Part shown: positions 31,262 through 40,372 of the stretch, one piece after another | Layout: each line of letters starts with the position of its first letter | Numbering within the stretch: position 1 is the stretch's first letter | Source of the DNA: a virus | DNA: 43,926 nucleotides | Direction: 5' to 3' (one strand) | Virus record (IMG/VR): IMGVR_UViG_3300047564_001006 | Location: 1-43,926 of that record | Position numbers and translations under genes: made by a program | Notes under the pieces: model-generated | The model's input: only the letters and a program-made list of their open reading frames with translations | The model's database searches: none | What the model was told of the DNA's origin: nothing

Positions 31262-32947
31262 TTAGCAAGTACAACTTTCAAATGTTACTGTCAAACTTGA
31301 TGGACCAAAACTGCCTGACCTCGCACACACCGTAGTACACATTGCAGGTGGCAACTCAATTACGTTTGGCAATCCATCACAGGATATATATGCAATTTCG
31401 TGATTGATAGTATCAGGGTTGCATACTTGATATTTGCAGCACACTTCATCGCATCCAAATTCGCCTGAGTTGGTTTCATATATAACTGTTGTTGGAGTCC
31501 CAAAACTTAATTCCATAACCTCAAACAAACAATTATTATAATTTGTATCAGTAATCCTTACAAGATGACCAACATCTACCGCCACCCCCGCAAGAGCAAT
31601 TAATGTTTCTCCATTGCAGCAACCTCTTATTTCCCAAAATGAAACAGGAGGAGAATCGCAAAGACAGTCAGCAAGTACAACATCAAGACCCGGAGGTATA
31701 ACATCTATTGAACGAGCACACACAGGAGCAGTCTGACCTGCGGGTAATTCAAATGTTATTGAGTTGCCATCACAATCTTCATAAGAAAATTCTAATGCAC
31801 TTTCTGTTGTATTGGTCACCTCCCAAGTTGAGCATTGGAAAAGACAAGTTTCTGTAGTAACTGATAAAAATGTAACTGTAGCAGGATTTGTTGTTGTGCT
31901 TATAACCTCCCAAAGACATCCGGGATATTCATTAACTTGAACCAACAACCCCGGGGAGATTGTTCCTGTAACTGATATTACCTCCTCCAAATTAGTATAG
32001 CATCTGCGAATTATATAGTTTGTTGATTCTCCGCATATACCAAAGCCAATAACCACCCCATTTGTATCTACGTGGATATAGTCGTAAGAAGCACTCATCG
32101 AACCTGTATTATAGTAACCTGCCGATAATGGAAACTCTCCATTTTGGTCTGAGAAAACCATATCATATAATGCAAGAACTCCACCACTGCCATTGACGTG
32201 TACGTAGTAATATGTTGTATTGTTAGACAACAGACAAGCATCTGAACCCGTTGCAGCGTTTGTGCTTCCTAACCAAGTAGGTAATTCCTCAGGACATTCA
32301 ATTTCAATATTGAATCCTGTGCCGGGACAAAGACCAATCACTTGACTGCTCAATACCGTATATGCGTTAGATGACTTTGGAATAACCATAGTACAAATCC
32401 CCGGAGGATTGGCGGTGAATTGCAATTGACCTGAAACAACATTGACAGTTGTCGTAGTGCCAAGGTTTACAAATCCGGTTCCTTGATATTCAAACTCACT
32501 AACACCTGTATATGGGGAACCTGCCAATATACCACAATCACTTGCAGTCTCTCCAACATATGTAGGTAGTCCGATAGTCCCCTGCAACCAACCATAGTTT
32601 TGTGATGACATCCCATTGTATGTATTTGGACCAAGTTGTGCTAATATCCCATCAGGGACACCGAATGGTTGGAATCGAATAATGATAGCACCCGTTGAAG
32701 TACCTGTGTCACTATCAACATAGTATATGCCCTGACCACCTGACCCTGATATATTGGTATTACAAGGAGTCGCACAGGAAGGGCAAATAACCGCAGGGAG
32801 CAGAGAGCACCCAACTTGTTCTCTAACTATAGAGCCGTCTGAATAAAATCCATCAGGAGCACAAATGCTCAATGCGACATCCGTAAATACCGCAGTTGAA
32901 CTTGATAGTGTTGGACCGTTTAAATAATATGTTCCGCTTGTAGCCAT
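31262..32947 (-). CDS. Cys-rich repeat appendage protein (adhesin-like), 561 aa
   Basis: All-beta, Gly/Thr/Cys-rich protein. N-terminal A-P-D-G-F-Y-S-D-G-S-I-V-R-E-Q resembles N-terminal anchors of Bacteroidota phage fibre-like proteins. The C-terminal ~250 residues contain at least two related modules with the plan C...Y-x-V/W-E-V...I/F...Y-x-x-C-D-G-x-x-x-x-I/F-E-L-P...V-C-A-R-S...C-x-C. A similar module closes the neighbouring 1,551-residue protein. Cysteine pairs could form disulphides in the mature particle. Likely exposed and involved in host binding, by inference. Confidence 0.7.
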   Translation of the reverse strand: MATSGTYYLNGPTLSSSTAVFTDVALSICAPDGFYSDGSIVREQVGCSLLPAVICPSCATPCNTNISGSGGQGIYYVDSDTGTSTGAIIIRFQPFGVPDGILAQLGPNTYNGMSSQNYGWLQGTIGLPTYVGETASDCGILAGSPYTGVSEFEYQGTGFVNLGTTTTVNVVSGQLQFTANPPGICTMVIPKSSNAYTVLSSQVIGLCPGTGFNIEIECPEELPTWLGSTNAATGSDACLLSNNTTYYYVHVNGSGGVLALYDMVFSDQNGEFPLSAGYYNTGSMSASYDYIHVDTNGVVIGFGICGESTNYIIRRCYTNLEEVISVTGTISPGLLVQVNEYPGCLWEVISTTTNPATVTFLSVTTETCLFQCSTWEVTNTTESALEFSYEDCDGNSITFELPAGQTAPVCARSIDVIPPGLDVVLADCLCDSPPVSFWEIRGCCNGETLIALAGVAVDVGHLVRITDTNYNNCLFEVMELSFGTPTTVIYETNSGEFGCDEVCCKYQVCNPDTINHEIAYISCDGLPNVIELPPAMCTTVCARSGSFGPSSLTVTFESCTC

Positions 32948-32956
32948 AATTTTATT

Positions 32957-35900
32957 TTATGTAGGACATCCACATTGATTGAATGACACATTAACTGTTC
33001 CGCTAATTACGATTGGGACCGATGCAGAACATATGCTTATCACCTCATCAGTCGGGACATCTATGTCAATAGGTATTGCACTATAACAATCAATATATCT
33101 AATAGCACCGCCAAGTAGTGAGTATATGTCATAAGTTGAACACAACTCATCACACTCTTCACATCCACAACAGGCATCAAATATGTCAACATTCGAATAG
33201 CAAAGTTCTGTAGAAACAGGAGTTCTCAAATCCCATATCAGATATAGTTTGCTATCCGTTGATATTGGCATCAAGAAATCTGCGTAGTATGTTGGAGTTG
33301 CTCCAAGTATTGGAGTAGCAGTATTTGCCACACCAAGCAGTGCTGCTATGTCAATAGGATTGTTAGCGTATGCCGTATTTGTACGAAGCCATTTGAAACT
33401 GTTGAATGCAGGGTCGAAATTAAAATCATCAAACCCTATTTTGTTTGAATACATTCTCACAGTAGAGCCATTCAATGGTATACTACCTGCACCTTGAAAT
33501 CCGGTTAGAGAGTTATACCAAGAAACCAATGGATTAGCAGTGCCTGACGAGAAAGTAATCAAATTTGAAGTGATTGGGCTTACATACGGAGTATCGGTAT
33601 ACCCATACTCTGCGTGTATGTACTTGCCACCATCTGAATCGTTGGTGACCACTACTTCAATTATTTCAAGAGTGCTCGGTTGAGGGCAAGTAACTTCAAC
33701 CTGCATTGTTATCGCACCACTAATAGGAATAAGTTCGATGTCAACAGTGGTAGGGCTTATTGTATTCTTTTGAATAGTAAGACCACCTGCTCCCGTAATG
33801 ACTCCTGTTGCGTAGGTCACTCCATCATAAGTTGCTTGTACTATGAATGCAGCCCCGGGAGACAGTAAATATGGATTCCATAATACATCGAAAGGACCAA
33901 CCAATGTCCCTAAATTAACGCAATATCTTACAACCGATGGAACTTCAAACGTAAATACTTGAGGTGTGTTACAACCTATACACTCTTGGTCCACAGGCGT
34001 TGGTATGTCATTATTCGTCAATACATACTCTGTCATATATGGGTCATACCCGCCAAGTTTCTGAGTTCCTAATGATTCAATAAACAAATCACGAAACCAA
34101 GGACGCATCCCCGCTTCAGAAATGACAAACAATCTTTCATTGTTGTATGCATCTCCTTTCAATTGAATAACCGCACCACGCTTTGCATCAGTAAAGAATT
34201 TATCCTCTCCCCACTTTGCATAACTCTCAGGATGAAAACTGTTGCCAAAGTTTTCTATACGTGCAATCTGAGTGCCCAATACCTCAGGGACTGAAGTAAT
34301 AGCACCTCCGGCAGCAGCATCTGACAATAGGTTCTTACCTGCCAATACATATGAAATCTTGTCCTCTTGAAGAACAAGAATGTCTGTCTCACGACCATCA
34401 ATCAAAGTGATTGGACCAAATGAATCTTCAAGTTGTTTAAAGTTTAGCAATCCAATATTGAACTCATTCAATCTGTTTACATTGCTCTCATCATTATAAA
34501 CACCACTGTACGTCAGGTCCGCAAATCTGTCTGCTTGTTTATAATCTTGAGCAGAAACCGAAGTTGTTCTGTTCCCAAGGTTGAATGTTTTCCCAACAAT
34601 TGAGTCTCTAATCTTATATGACTCCGCACCATTACCAAAAGAATAGCAGTTGAAGAACTGAGTATCAACAACACCCGCAGTTCCGGTACTAAAGTCCTGA
34701 TTGGTTACGTTACCAAAATGCTCACCATTTGGTCCAACTTCAAATGACAAGTTGTTCTCATAAAACACATCAGGCAAAGTATCCTGTGGCTCTGTTTCAA
34801 ATATCAAGGTATTATCAGCCCTGAATACTTCAATCTGTAATGATACCTTGGACTTCTTTTTAGCAGATGTTCCACAAGCCCTTGTACCACTTACCACCAA
34901 AAGAAGAGCATTATTAGTTGTATCCCTATAGAATCTATATCTATTGTTGCAATAGTCCCCAAAAATACCGGGGAATGTAGTAGATAGAGATGGGTTGTAT
35001 GTATTGCCAATCGCACACCCTCCCGCCCCAACATCTTGAGTTCCTTGTGTAATAACCAACTCCACATTATCTCCATCCCACCAATCCTTAAAATTGTTAT
35101 AAGATGCAGAAGCAACAAGTGTTTGGTCTAATGTATAAATACGTTTCTCACAGGCGTTGTTGCCATCACCGCTTCCCCTTCTTTCAAACTTGAAGTTCAA
35201 TCTAATCCGGCTACCCGCAGGTATATCATAATCAACATATGCACTTGTTGGGGTGTCAAACCTATTGACAAGAATACCCGCTATTGGATAATTACCCGCA
35301 CCACTTGCAGTATCTTCAATGGATTGAGTTATGTATGACAGGGGGTCTTGAATTAAAGTAAGATTACTCGGGTTTATTTTCATATAAACACCCGCAGGAA
35401 CCTCCAAGTTTACAGTTGGATTCAGAGGATTTGGTATCTCCAAGAAACCTCTCTGCTTCGCTTCTTTTTCAAGAACAGTGGTATATATACAGTTTTGAGC
35501 AGGACCTGCCGTATCTGCTTTTACTATTAACCTATCTCCCGTCTCAACTTTCCGAGAGTTCTCTCCTTCCAATAAGATGTATACATTATTTGTGTTCGGG
35601 TCACGGAAGAAAAGACTTGCATACACTGTCTCATAGTTCTCCCTATCAGCCTTTATTACAAACTTGTATCGCTTTGCCCAATATGGAGCACGTTGAGTTG
35701 TGGGGATGGTTACACGAATCTGATTCTGTCTATCACAAAAACCACAAGGCACGTGAACGGTGTTGTCCTCACTGACTAATGCGGTTGATGCACGTAGGTA
35801 TTCATCCATATAGACAATGCCAACCTCGTATCCTCTATTACTGTGTAGGCTTGGTGGAGTTGCCAACCCCGACCAAAACGCTTCACCAAAAGATATGTTG

Positions 35901-37612
35901 TAGTATTCGTATGCACTGTAAGTAGCCGGGTTGTTCACATCCCCAACGTATCTCATTGCAGGAACCTGAAACTGAATGATGTTACTTGCAGGTGTAGATA
36001 CCACAAGGATAGGCTGACCCGGCAATGAAATACCACTCTCAAACTTGGTTACAGGTGTACTACCCGTTAAGTTGTTTGGTAATGCACAGTTGAAAATATC
36101 AGTAAAAGTAAACCCATCACAAGAGGTTGGGTTGCCCGGAGTCGGGTCATATACAGGCTTAATATTAGCAGCAGTACCAACCGCATCAAGAAATTCGGGA
36201 CTTGTAGCCAATGCATATACAGATGCATAGTCCACCGGGAGAGTAAACGCCCAATCAACCTGCACACTCTGAGTTGTCTCAGTAGGCGATGGAGTGCTTC
36301 CTGACCAAAGAGCGTGAGTAACACGAATTGCAATATTCAATTGTGCACCCGCATTCAACTCAGTAGCAACAGGAGTAAGGTCAACTGTAAATCTTGCCTG
36401 TGGAATAGTTTGAGGAGTGTTGATAGTATACGAACCACTTGCCGTTGAATCACTTAGTTGCTCATTGTTTATCTCTTCAGAGATTAATGATGTTGTGTAA
36501 TTGAGACGAATTGGGTTTTCAAACTTATCAATCAAGTCATATCCCTCAACATAATTCCCGTACACAAGACGATTCCCCATTATGGTCTGAGCCTTGGCAA
36601 GTAGCGGGACATTGTCATAAAGACGTAGCAACTCAGCCTCAGGAAGCACAGTGTATATCTTGCTATTTGTAAAAGTGTACTGAAGCGTTGTGTTGTCAGG
36701 CAAACCCAAGTCAGCCTTGTTCAGTTTCTCAATAACTTTTATCACATTGCTACCCGCCTCTTTAAATAAAAGGTCAATGCCTTTTACAAGAGGACCGCCC
36801 GAAAAATAATTTATAATCGTGGTGTTCGCTATATTCACCATCCCTTCGTTCAGGAAACTGTTTACGCTAAAACTAAACGGGTTGGGTAGAAATGCCGGAG
36901 CAGTAAACTGAGATATCGCAGAATACTCATCATCCTCGTAACGGTATCTGTATGCGAAACAAATAAACCTCTCTTCCAAAAAGTTTTGCTGACCACCTGT
37001 GGTAAGAGGCTGAATATTCGGAGCCTGAATTGGTGGCTTCTTAATTACTAAAATCTGCTCATCTGTAAATTGGTCAATAAACCCCGAAGGAGGTGAGTAT
37101 GTTCTTGATATGTTTATGAACCTTGGCTGATTGTAATCATCGGTCCAAAACAATAATCCCTCTTCATTTGAATCAACAAGATTAACTCCTGTTATCAAAT
37201 ACTGAGGATTGAAATTCAGCGTAGTATTGATATTGCCACCATCGTCTATGCTTATAAGATGGTAGGTCAATACATTTGTCTCTGTGTTGAAAGAAACGAC
37301 TAAGTCAAGTTTACCTGTAGAGCCCTGAGTAAATGCAGGGTCGTGAACAAACCAATAAATAGTCTCGTTTGCACCATCTTGATAAGCCCCAATACATCTT
37401 GCAGCAGCACTAAGTGCTTGTCCCGTTGGGGGGTATACAAGAGCAGTTAATGGGAGATTACCTTTTGCATTTTCAATAGCACCAATCTCAGATTCTTCAC
37501 TTGAACCTAATCGGCAGTTGAGTGCATCAATGTATTCTCCATTAGGGATGAGGCGTTCATCAACCGCCTTGTTCATCCTACCTGCTACAAAGTTTCTTGA
37601 GATATTTGCCAT
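32957..37612 (-). CDS. Large tail/neck appendage protein, 1551 aa
   Basis: Begins N-I-S-R-N-F-V-A-G-R-M-N-K-A-V-D-E-R-L-I-P-N-G-E-Y (3-27), a start shared with the large structural ('muzzle'-type) proteins of crAss-like and related short-tailed phages. The first ~450 residues are strand-rich with Trp and Tyr, like a propeller. Long beta regions follow, and the C-terminal ~85 residues are a Cys-rich module (C-C-G-C-E-E-C-D-E-L-C-S...C-G-C) resembling those of the 561-residue neighbour. Probably forms the tail nozzle or a spike. Sits 1 nt from the ring protein gene. Confidence 0.75.
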   Translation of the reverse strand: MANISRNFVAGRMNKAVDERLIPNGEYIDALNCRLGSSEESEIGAIENAKGNLPLTALVYPPTGQALSAAARCIGAYQDGANETIYWFVHDPAFTQGSTGKLDLVVSFNTETNVLTYHLISIDDGGNINTTLNFNPQYLITGVNLVDSNEEGLLFWTDDYNQPRFINISRTYSPPSGFIDQFTDEQILVIKKPPIQAPNIQPLTTGGQQNFLEERFICFAYRYRYEDDEYSAISQFTAPAFLPNPFSFSVNSFLNEGMVNIANTTIINYFSGGPLVKGIDLLFKEAGSNVIKVIEKLNKADLGLPDNTTLQYTFTNSKIYTVLPEAELLRLYDNVPLLAKAQTIMGNRLVYGNYVEGYDLIDKFENPIRLNYTTSLISEEINNEQLSDSTASGSYTINTPQTIPQARFTVDLTPVATELNAGAQLNIAIRVTHALWSGSTPSPTETTQSVQVDWAFTLPVDYASVYALATSPEFLDAVGTAANIKPVYDPTPGNPTSCDGFTFTDIFNCALPNNLTGSTPVTKFESGISLPGQPILVVSTPASNIIQFQVPAMRYVGDVNNPATYSAYEYYNISFGEAFWSGLATPPSLHSNRGYEVGIVYMDEYLRASTALVSEDNTVHVPCGFCDRQNQIRVTIPTTQRAPYWAKRYKFVIKADRENYETVYASLFFRDPNTNNVYILLEGENSRKVETGDRLIVKADTAGPAQNCIYTTVLEKEAKQRGFLEIPNPLNPTVNLEVPAGVYMKINPSNLTLIQDPLSYITQSIEDTASGAGNYPIAGILVNRFDTPTSAYVDYDIPAGSRIRLNFKFERRGSGDGNNACEKRIYTLDQTLVASASYNNFKDWWDGDNVELVITQGTQDVGAGGCAIGNTYNPSLSTTFPGIFGDYCNNRYRFYRDTTNNALLLVVSGTRACGTSAKKKSKVSLQIEVFRADNTLIFETEPQDTLPDVFYENNLSFEVGPNGEHFGNVTNQDFSTGTAGVVDTQFFNCYSFGNGAESYKIRDSIVGKTFNLGNRTTSVSAQDYKQADRFADLTYSGVYNDESNVNRLNEFNIGLLNFKQLEDSFGPITLIDGRETDILVLQEDKISYVLAGKNLLSDAAAGGAITSVPEVLGTQIARIENFGNSFHPESYAKWGEDKFFTDAKRGAVIQLKGDAYNNERLFVISEAGMRPWFRDLFIESLGTQKLGGYDPYMTEYVLTNNDIPTPVDQECIGCNTPQVFTFEVPSVVRYCVNLGTLVGPFDVLWNPYLLSPGAAFIVQATYDGVTYATGVITGAGGLTIQKNTISPTTVDIELIPISGAITMQVEVTCPQPSTLEIIEVVVTNDSDGGKYIHAEYGYTDTPYVSPITSNLITFSSGTANPLVSWYNSLTGFQGAGSIPLNGSTVRMYSNKIGFDDFNFDPAFNSFKWLRTNTAYANNPIDIAALLGVANTATPILGATPTYYADFLMPISTDSKLYLIWDLRTPVSTELCYSNVDIFDACCGCEECDELCSTYDIYSLLGGAIRYIDCYSAIPIDIDVPTDEVISICSASVPIVISGTVNVSFNQCGCPT

Positions 37613-37613
37613 A

Positions 37614-38519
37614 TTACTTTATCCACTTGTCTCTACCCCGTAGGTTCATAAGCAAACGTCCGGGATGAATGTTACTTAAACGAATCTTAGCATTACGAAG
37701 TAACGCTGATTTTTCTTTTCTTGCACGAGCCACGATATACTCTTGAACCCCTAACTTGTGGTTTATAATCTCGTACTCGATATATGCGTATACGTACTTC
37801 TCAAATAACTTATTCACAGAAACACGAGAGTCGTCACCATTCTCCATACCATCAGATATGTATTCAAGGATGCACAACTCACCGGACATAGATGAATCAA
37901 AATTGATTACCCCCGCTTTTTTGTCTACGTTAAACGTAGGATTAAAGTTAGCAGTTTCTGTCTCTAAACCAAAACGTGCACCAACGGCATAATCAAAATA
38001 CCATATGCCATCAACCTCCCAACCCATCTGCCCGTGGTAGGGGTTACCTTGGTTTAAATAGATGCTCTTCTTTGTTCCCTTGATACGGTCATAATCTATC
38101 TCAGAAAACTGAGGCTTCAGTACATTTCCATTTTGGTCAAATAGAATATTGCAGTTGTTATCCTGAAGATAAGCATCCGATGAAAGTGTTTGTATGTTCT
38201 CTGTTAATGGACGAAGATATCCATCTTTGTATAGTGATATACGAACCCAATTGACGTAGTCAGATGGTAGGACGTACCTTAATGTATCGCAAACAGATAA
38301 TTCTAAAACTTTAACTTCCTTGAATGCATCGTAGTTAAGTTCCTGTACCGCCCTCTTTGCGTGGAATAAAACCTTGTACCTCTCTTCGTTATTAATCAAA
38401 GAATGGTTACCTGCATACATCAACATAAAATTATTGACGATATCATACAGGCTAACGTATTGATATGACCCCCAATTATCTTGGTTGTTATAGTAGTCGA
38501 ACTGTGATATATAAGCCAT
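37614..38519 (-). CDS. Neck/ring protein, 301 aa
   Basis: Late structural protein with conserved-looking stretches: A-V-Q-E-L-N-Y-D-A-F-K-E-V-K-V-L-E-L (56-73) and Y-V-L-P-S-D-Y-V-N-W-V-R-I-S-L-Y (82-97). These fit the tail-tubular/ring proteins of crAss-like podoviruses. The basic C-terminus (N-L-R-G-R-D-K-W) may contact DNA or the portal. Lies between the second ring-type protein and the large appendage protein, as expected for a neck component. Confidence 0.65.
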   Translation of the reverse strand: MAYISQFDYYNNQDNWGSYQYVSLYDIVNNFMLMYAGNHSLINNEERYKVLFHAKRAVQELNYDAFKEVKVLELSVCDTLRYVLPSDYVNWVRISLYKDGYLRPLTENIQTLSSDAYLQDNNCNILFDQNGNVLKPQFSEIDYDRIKGTKKSIYLNQGNPYHGQMGWEVDGIWYFDYAVGARFGLETETANFNPTFNVDKKAGVINFDSSMSGELCILEYISDGMENGDDSRVSVNKLFEKYVYAYIEYEIINHKLGVQEYIVARARKEKSALLRNAKIRLSNIHPGRLLMNLRGRDKWIK

Positions 38520-38528
38520 AGTTGTCTA

Positions 38529-39467
38529 TTATTGTTGTTGCTGCTCTCTTTCCTCTACCTTGGCAAATTGATAAACCTCAGACTCACGAATAGATATACC
38601 CGCATACTGAAGAATCTTTTGAACAAGTCTATACTCATCCTCGATAGGAACTTCAAAATCTTGGTAATCAGGTTGCGATTGGTCAAAGGCAGGTTCTCCG
38701 TTCAACAGAGTAACATAAGTCCATTTAGGAGACTTAGGATACCGAATGTACTGACTCAAAATTTGACCTTGCTTCGATACCGTTTCAGGGTATATAGTCA
38801 TCAACAAATACTCCTGCGTATATGCAGGGTAGGTGTTAGATGGGGCAGTAAGCAATGAGTTAGTAAGTAGAGTTATTTTATTATGGCTAACCCTCTCAAC
38901 TTCGTTCACTACACTTTTGTCATAGATTGCATAGTTCTGCGGGAATACCGTAAAAATGTTTGCAGACAAAAGAAGAACAGTAGTGGATACTACAGAAACC
39001 ACAGTGGCTTGTGTCCCGGTAGAAAGATTAGCAACGATATCCCCAACGGCTACCCCATCAGCAATGAATGTGGCAGTCGAATCCTCTAATGAGTTTAAGA
39101 TAGTATTTGTATTTTGCCCCTGAGCGAGTATGACAGGATAACATAACACCTTATTTATCATAAAGTAGTCATCCCCTGTTGTGATTAATGATGGGAGAAA
39201 ATATGTATTTGACGCATTGTGGTTCAAGAAGTTAGTGACAGAAAATATGTCAATCATTTCCTCAACACTCTTCTTCAGGTCGGCATACCCGGTCCCTGAG
39301 ACTCTCGCATTCTCTTTATTTACAAGCGTATTGTACTCAGTAAAGTATTCCTCGAAGATTTCTAACTGAGCCTGTTGAGCGTATAGGTTGAAATCTGAAG
39401 GAGAAATATAGCCGTAGTTATTCTTGTTGACTACGGAAAGTACAGTATTTCTAACCGAATTAATCAT
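38529..39467 (-). CDS. Neck/ring or head-completion protein, 312 aa
   Basis: Helical N-terminus (D-F-N-L-Y-A-Q-Q-A-Q-L-E-I-F-E-E-Y-F) followed by a beta-rich middle with a small inserted domain (about 120-180) of Thr/Val/Ser-rich strands, and a C-terminal helix ending E-E-R-E-Q-Q-Q-Q. The helix-then-sheet plan fits head-to-tail connector or ring proteins. Located between the capsid genes and the other ring protein. Confidence 0.62.
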   Translation of the reverse strand: MINSVRNTVLSVVNKNNYGYISPSDFNLYAQQAQLEIFEEYFTEYNTLVNKENARVSGTGYADLKKSVEEMIDIFSVTNFLNHNASNTYFLPSLITTGDDYFMINKVLCYPVILAQGQNTNTILNSLEDSTATFIADGVAVGDIVANLSTGTQATVVSVVSTTVLLLSANIFTVFPQNYAIYDKSVVNEVERVSHNKITLLTNSLLTAPSNTYPAYTQEYLLMTIYPETVSKQGQILSQYIRYPKSPKWTYVTLLNGEPAFDQSQPDYQDFEVPIEDEYRLVQKILQYAGISIRESEVYQFAKVEEREQQQQ

Positions 39468-39482
39468 CCCTTTCTGTTTTTA

Positions 39483-39490
39483 CAAAGATA
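39483..39490 (-). promoter_or_regulatory. Possible late promoter (-7 only)
   Basis: - strand TATCTTTG, 16 nt before the ATG of the 312-residue gene and just downstream of the hairpin-U9 terminator. No TTTG 20 nt upstream; the terminator's U-tract occupies that place. Confidence 0.45.
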
Positions 39491-39493
39491 CAT

Positions 39494-39521
39494 AAAAAAA
39501 AAGAGGGGGTGATGCCCCCTC
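39494..39521 (-). terminator. Rho-independent terminator on the - strand
   Basis: - strand GAGGGGG (39521-39515), loop CATCA, CCCCCTC (39509-39503), then nine T (39502-39494). Ends the transcript of the 251-residue gene before the neck/ring genes, whose own -7 box follows immediately. Confidence 0.9.
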
Positions 39522-39543
39522 TCGTTTTAAGATATGTCGCCTA

Positions 39544-40299
39544 TTATGCAGACTCTAAGTGGAACTCTAACATCTTCAGAGCCTCGATACCCTCGTCAGA
39601 CTTCAGGAACAACGATACCAAAACATACGGGTCTTCGCCATATGGAACGGTAAGCATTTTCTTCTTGTTTGTCGGGGTATTATACCACACCTCTTTGTTC
39701 CCGTTTCTGAATCCCAACAACCCCTTATCAAAGAAGATATGGACGTTTGATTGAAGTTTCAGCATTGGGTCCTCAAGAGCCTCAAGGAACTGCTTCGGAT
39801 AGTTACGGGCATAGATAAGGATATCACGCTTCAATTCGGCAGTGGTAACCTTTGTGGTGTCTCGTTGGAAGAGAACACGACCAACTGTTTCAAGTTGCTC
39901 AATGCTCATCTCACGTGCAGCAATTAATGCATCCACCTCTGAAGTCAATTCCTCTACCTCCTTAACTGCATCACGCTCATTGTCAACTTCTTCAAAAAGA
40001 ACATTGTTCTGAGGATGGTAGTAAAGGAACTCCTGTAGTACAGGATTGGTTTTTGGAACAAACAAAAAGCCACGCTCAAAGATGATTGGCTCGATAAGCG
40101 GGTTGCCATCTTGCTCATCCTCAAATGGGGACTTTTGGTTTACTGCGTAGCGGAGAGCCCGGTTCTGATTCTTTTCCTCATCATACCACATTAAGGGATA
40201 CCTACGTGTGTTCCGGGTTGAGATTGTGTAGGACAGTGGTGCGAGTTCGTTGCGAAGACGGTAGTACCTGTCTTTCGGTGTCAATTTTACTTTTTTCAT
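39544..40299 (-). CDS. Unrecognised capsid-block protein, 251 aa
   Basis: Soluble, charged, helical protein downstream of the capsid gene. N-terminus basic (K-K-V-K-L-T-P-K-D-R-Y-Y-R-L-R). Middle E-E-V-D-N-E-R-D-A-V-K-E-V-E-E-L-T-S-E-V is a coiled coil (about 102-130). C-terminal half mixed alpha/beta. It is bracketed by terminators (39.5 and 40.3 kb), so it may be expressed at a different level from its neighbours. No family recognised; a head-stabilising or connector role is possible. Confidence 0.7.
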   Translation of the reverse strand: MKKVKLTPKDRYYRLRNELAPLSYTISTRNTRRYPLMWYDEEKNQNRALRYAVNQKSPFEDEQDGNPLIEPIIFERGFLFVPKTNPVLQEFLYYHPQNNVLFEEVDNERDAVKEVEELTSEVDALIAAREMSIEQLETVGRVLFQRDTTKVTTAELKRDILIYARNYPKQFLEALEDPMLKLQSNVHIFFDKGLLGFRNGNKEVWYNTPTNKKKMLTVPYGEDPYVLVSLFLKSDEGIEALKMLEFHLESA

Positions 40300-40324
40300 T
40301 TTAGATAAGATATGATTTGAATTT

Positions 40325-40356
40325 AAAAAAGGGGAGTGTCTTTGAAGACACCCCCC
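40325..40356 (-). terminator. Capsid-gene terminator built on palindrome copy 11
   Basis: On the - strand GGGG (40356-40353), G, GTGTC, TTCAAA, GACAC, T, CCCC (40334-40331), then six T (40330-40325). The palindrome core 40336-40351 is the upper stem; a single mismatch separates it from the G/C clamp. It follows the capsid stop by 16 nt. Confidence 0.85.
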
Positions 40357-40372
40357 ACTGAAAATCTACGGA

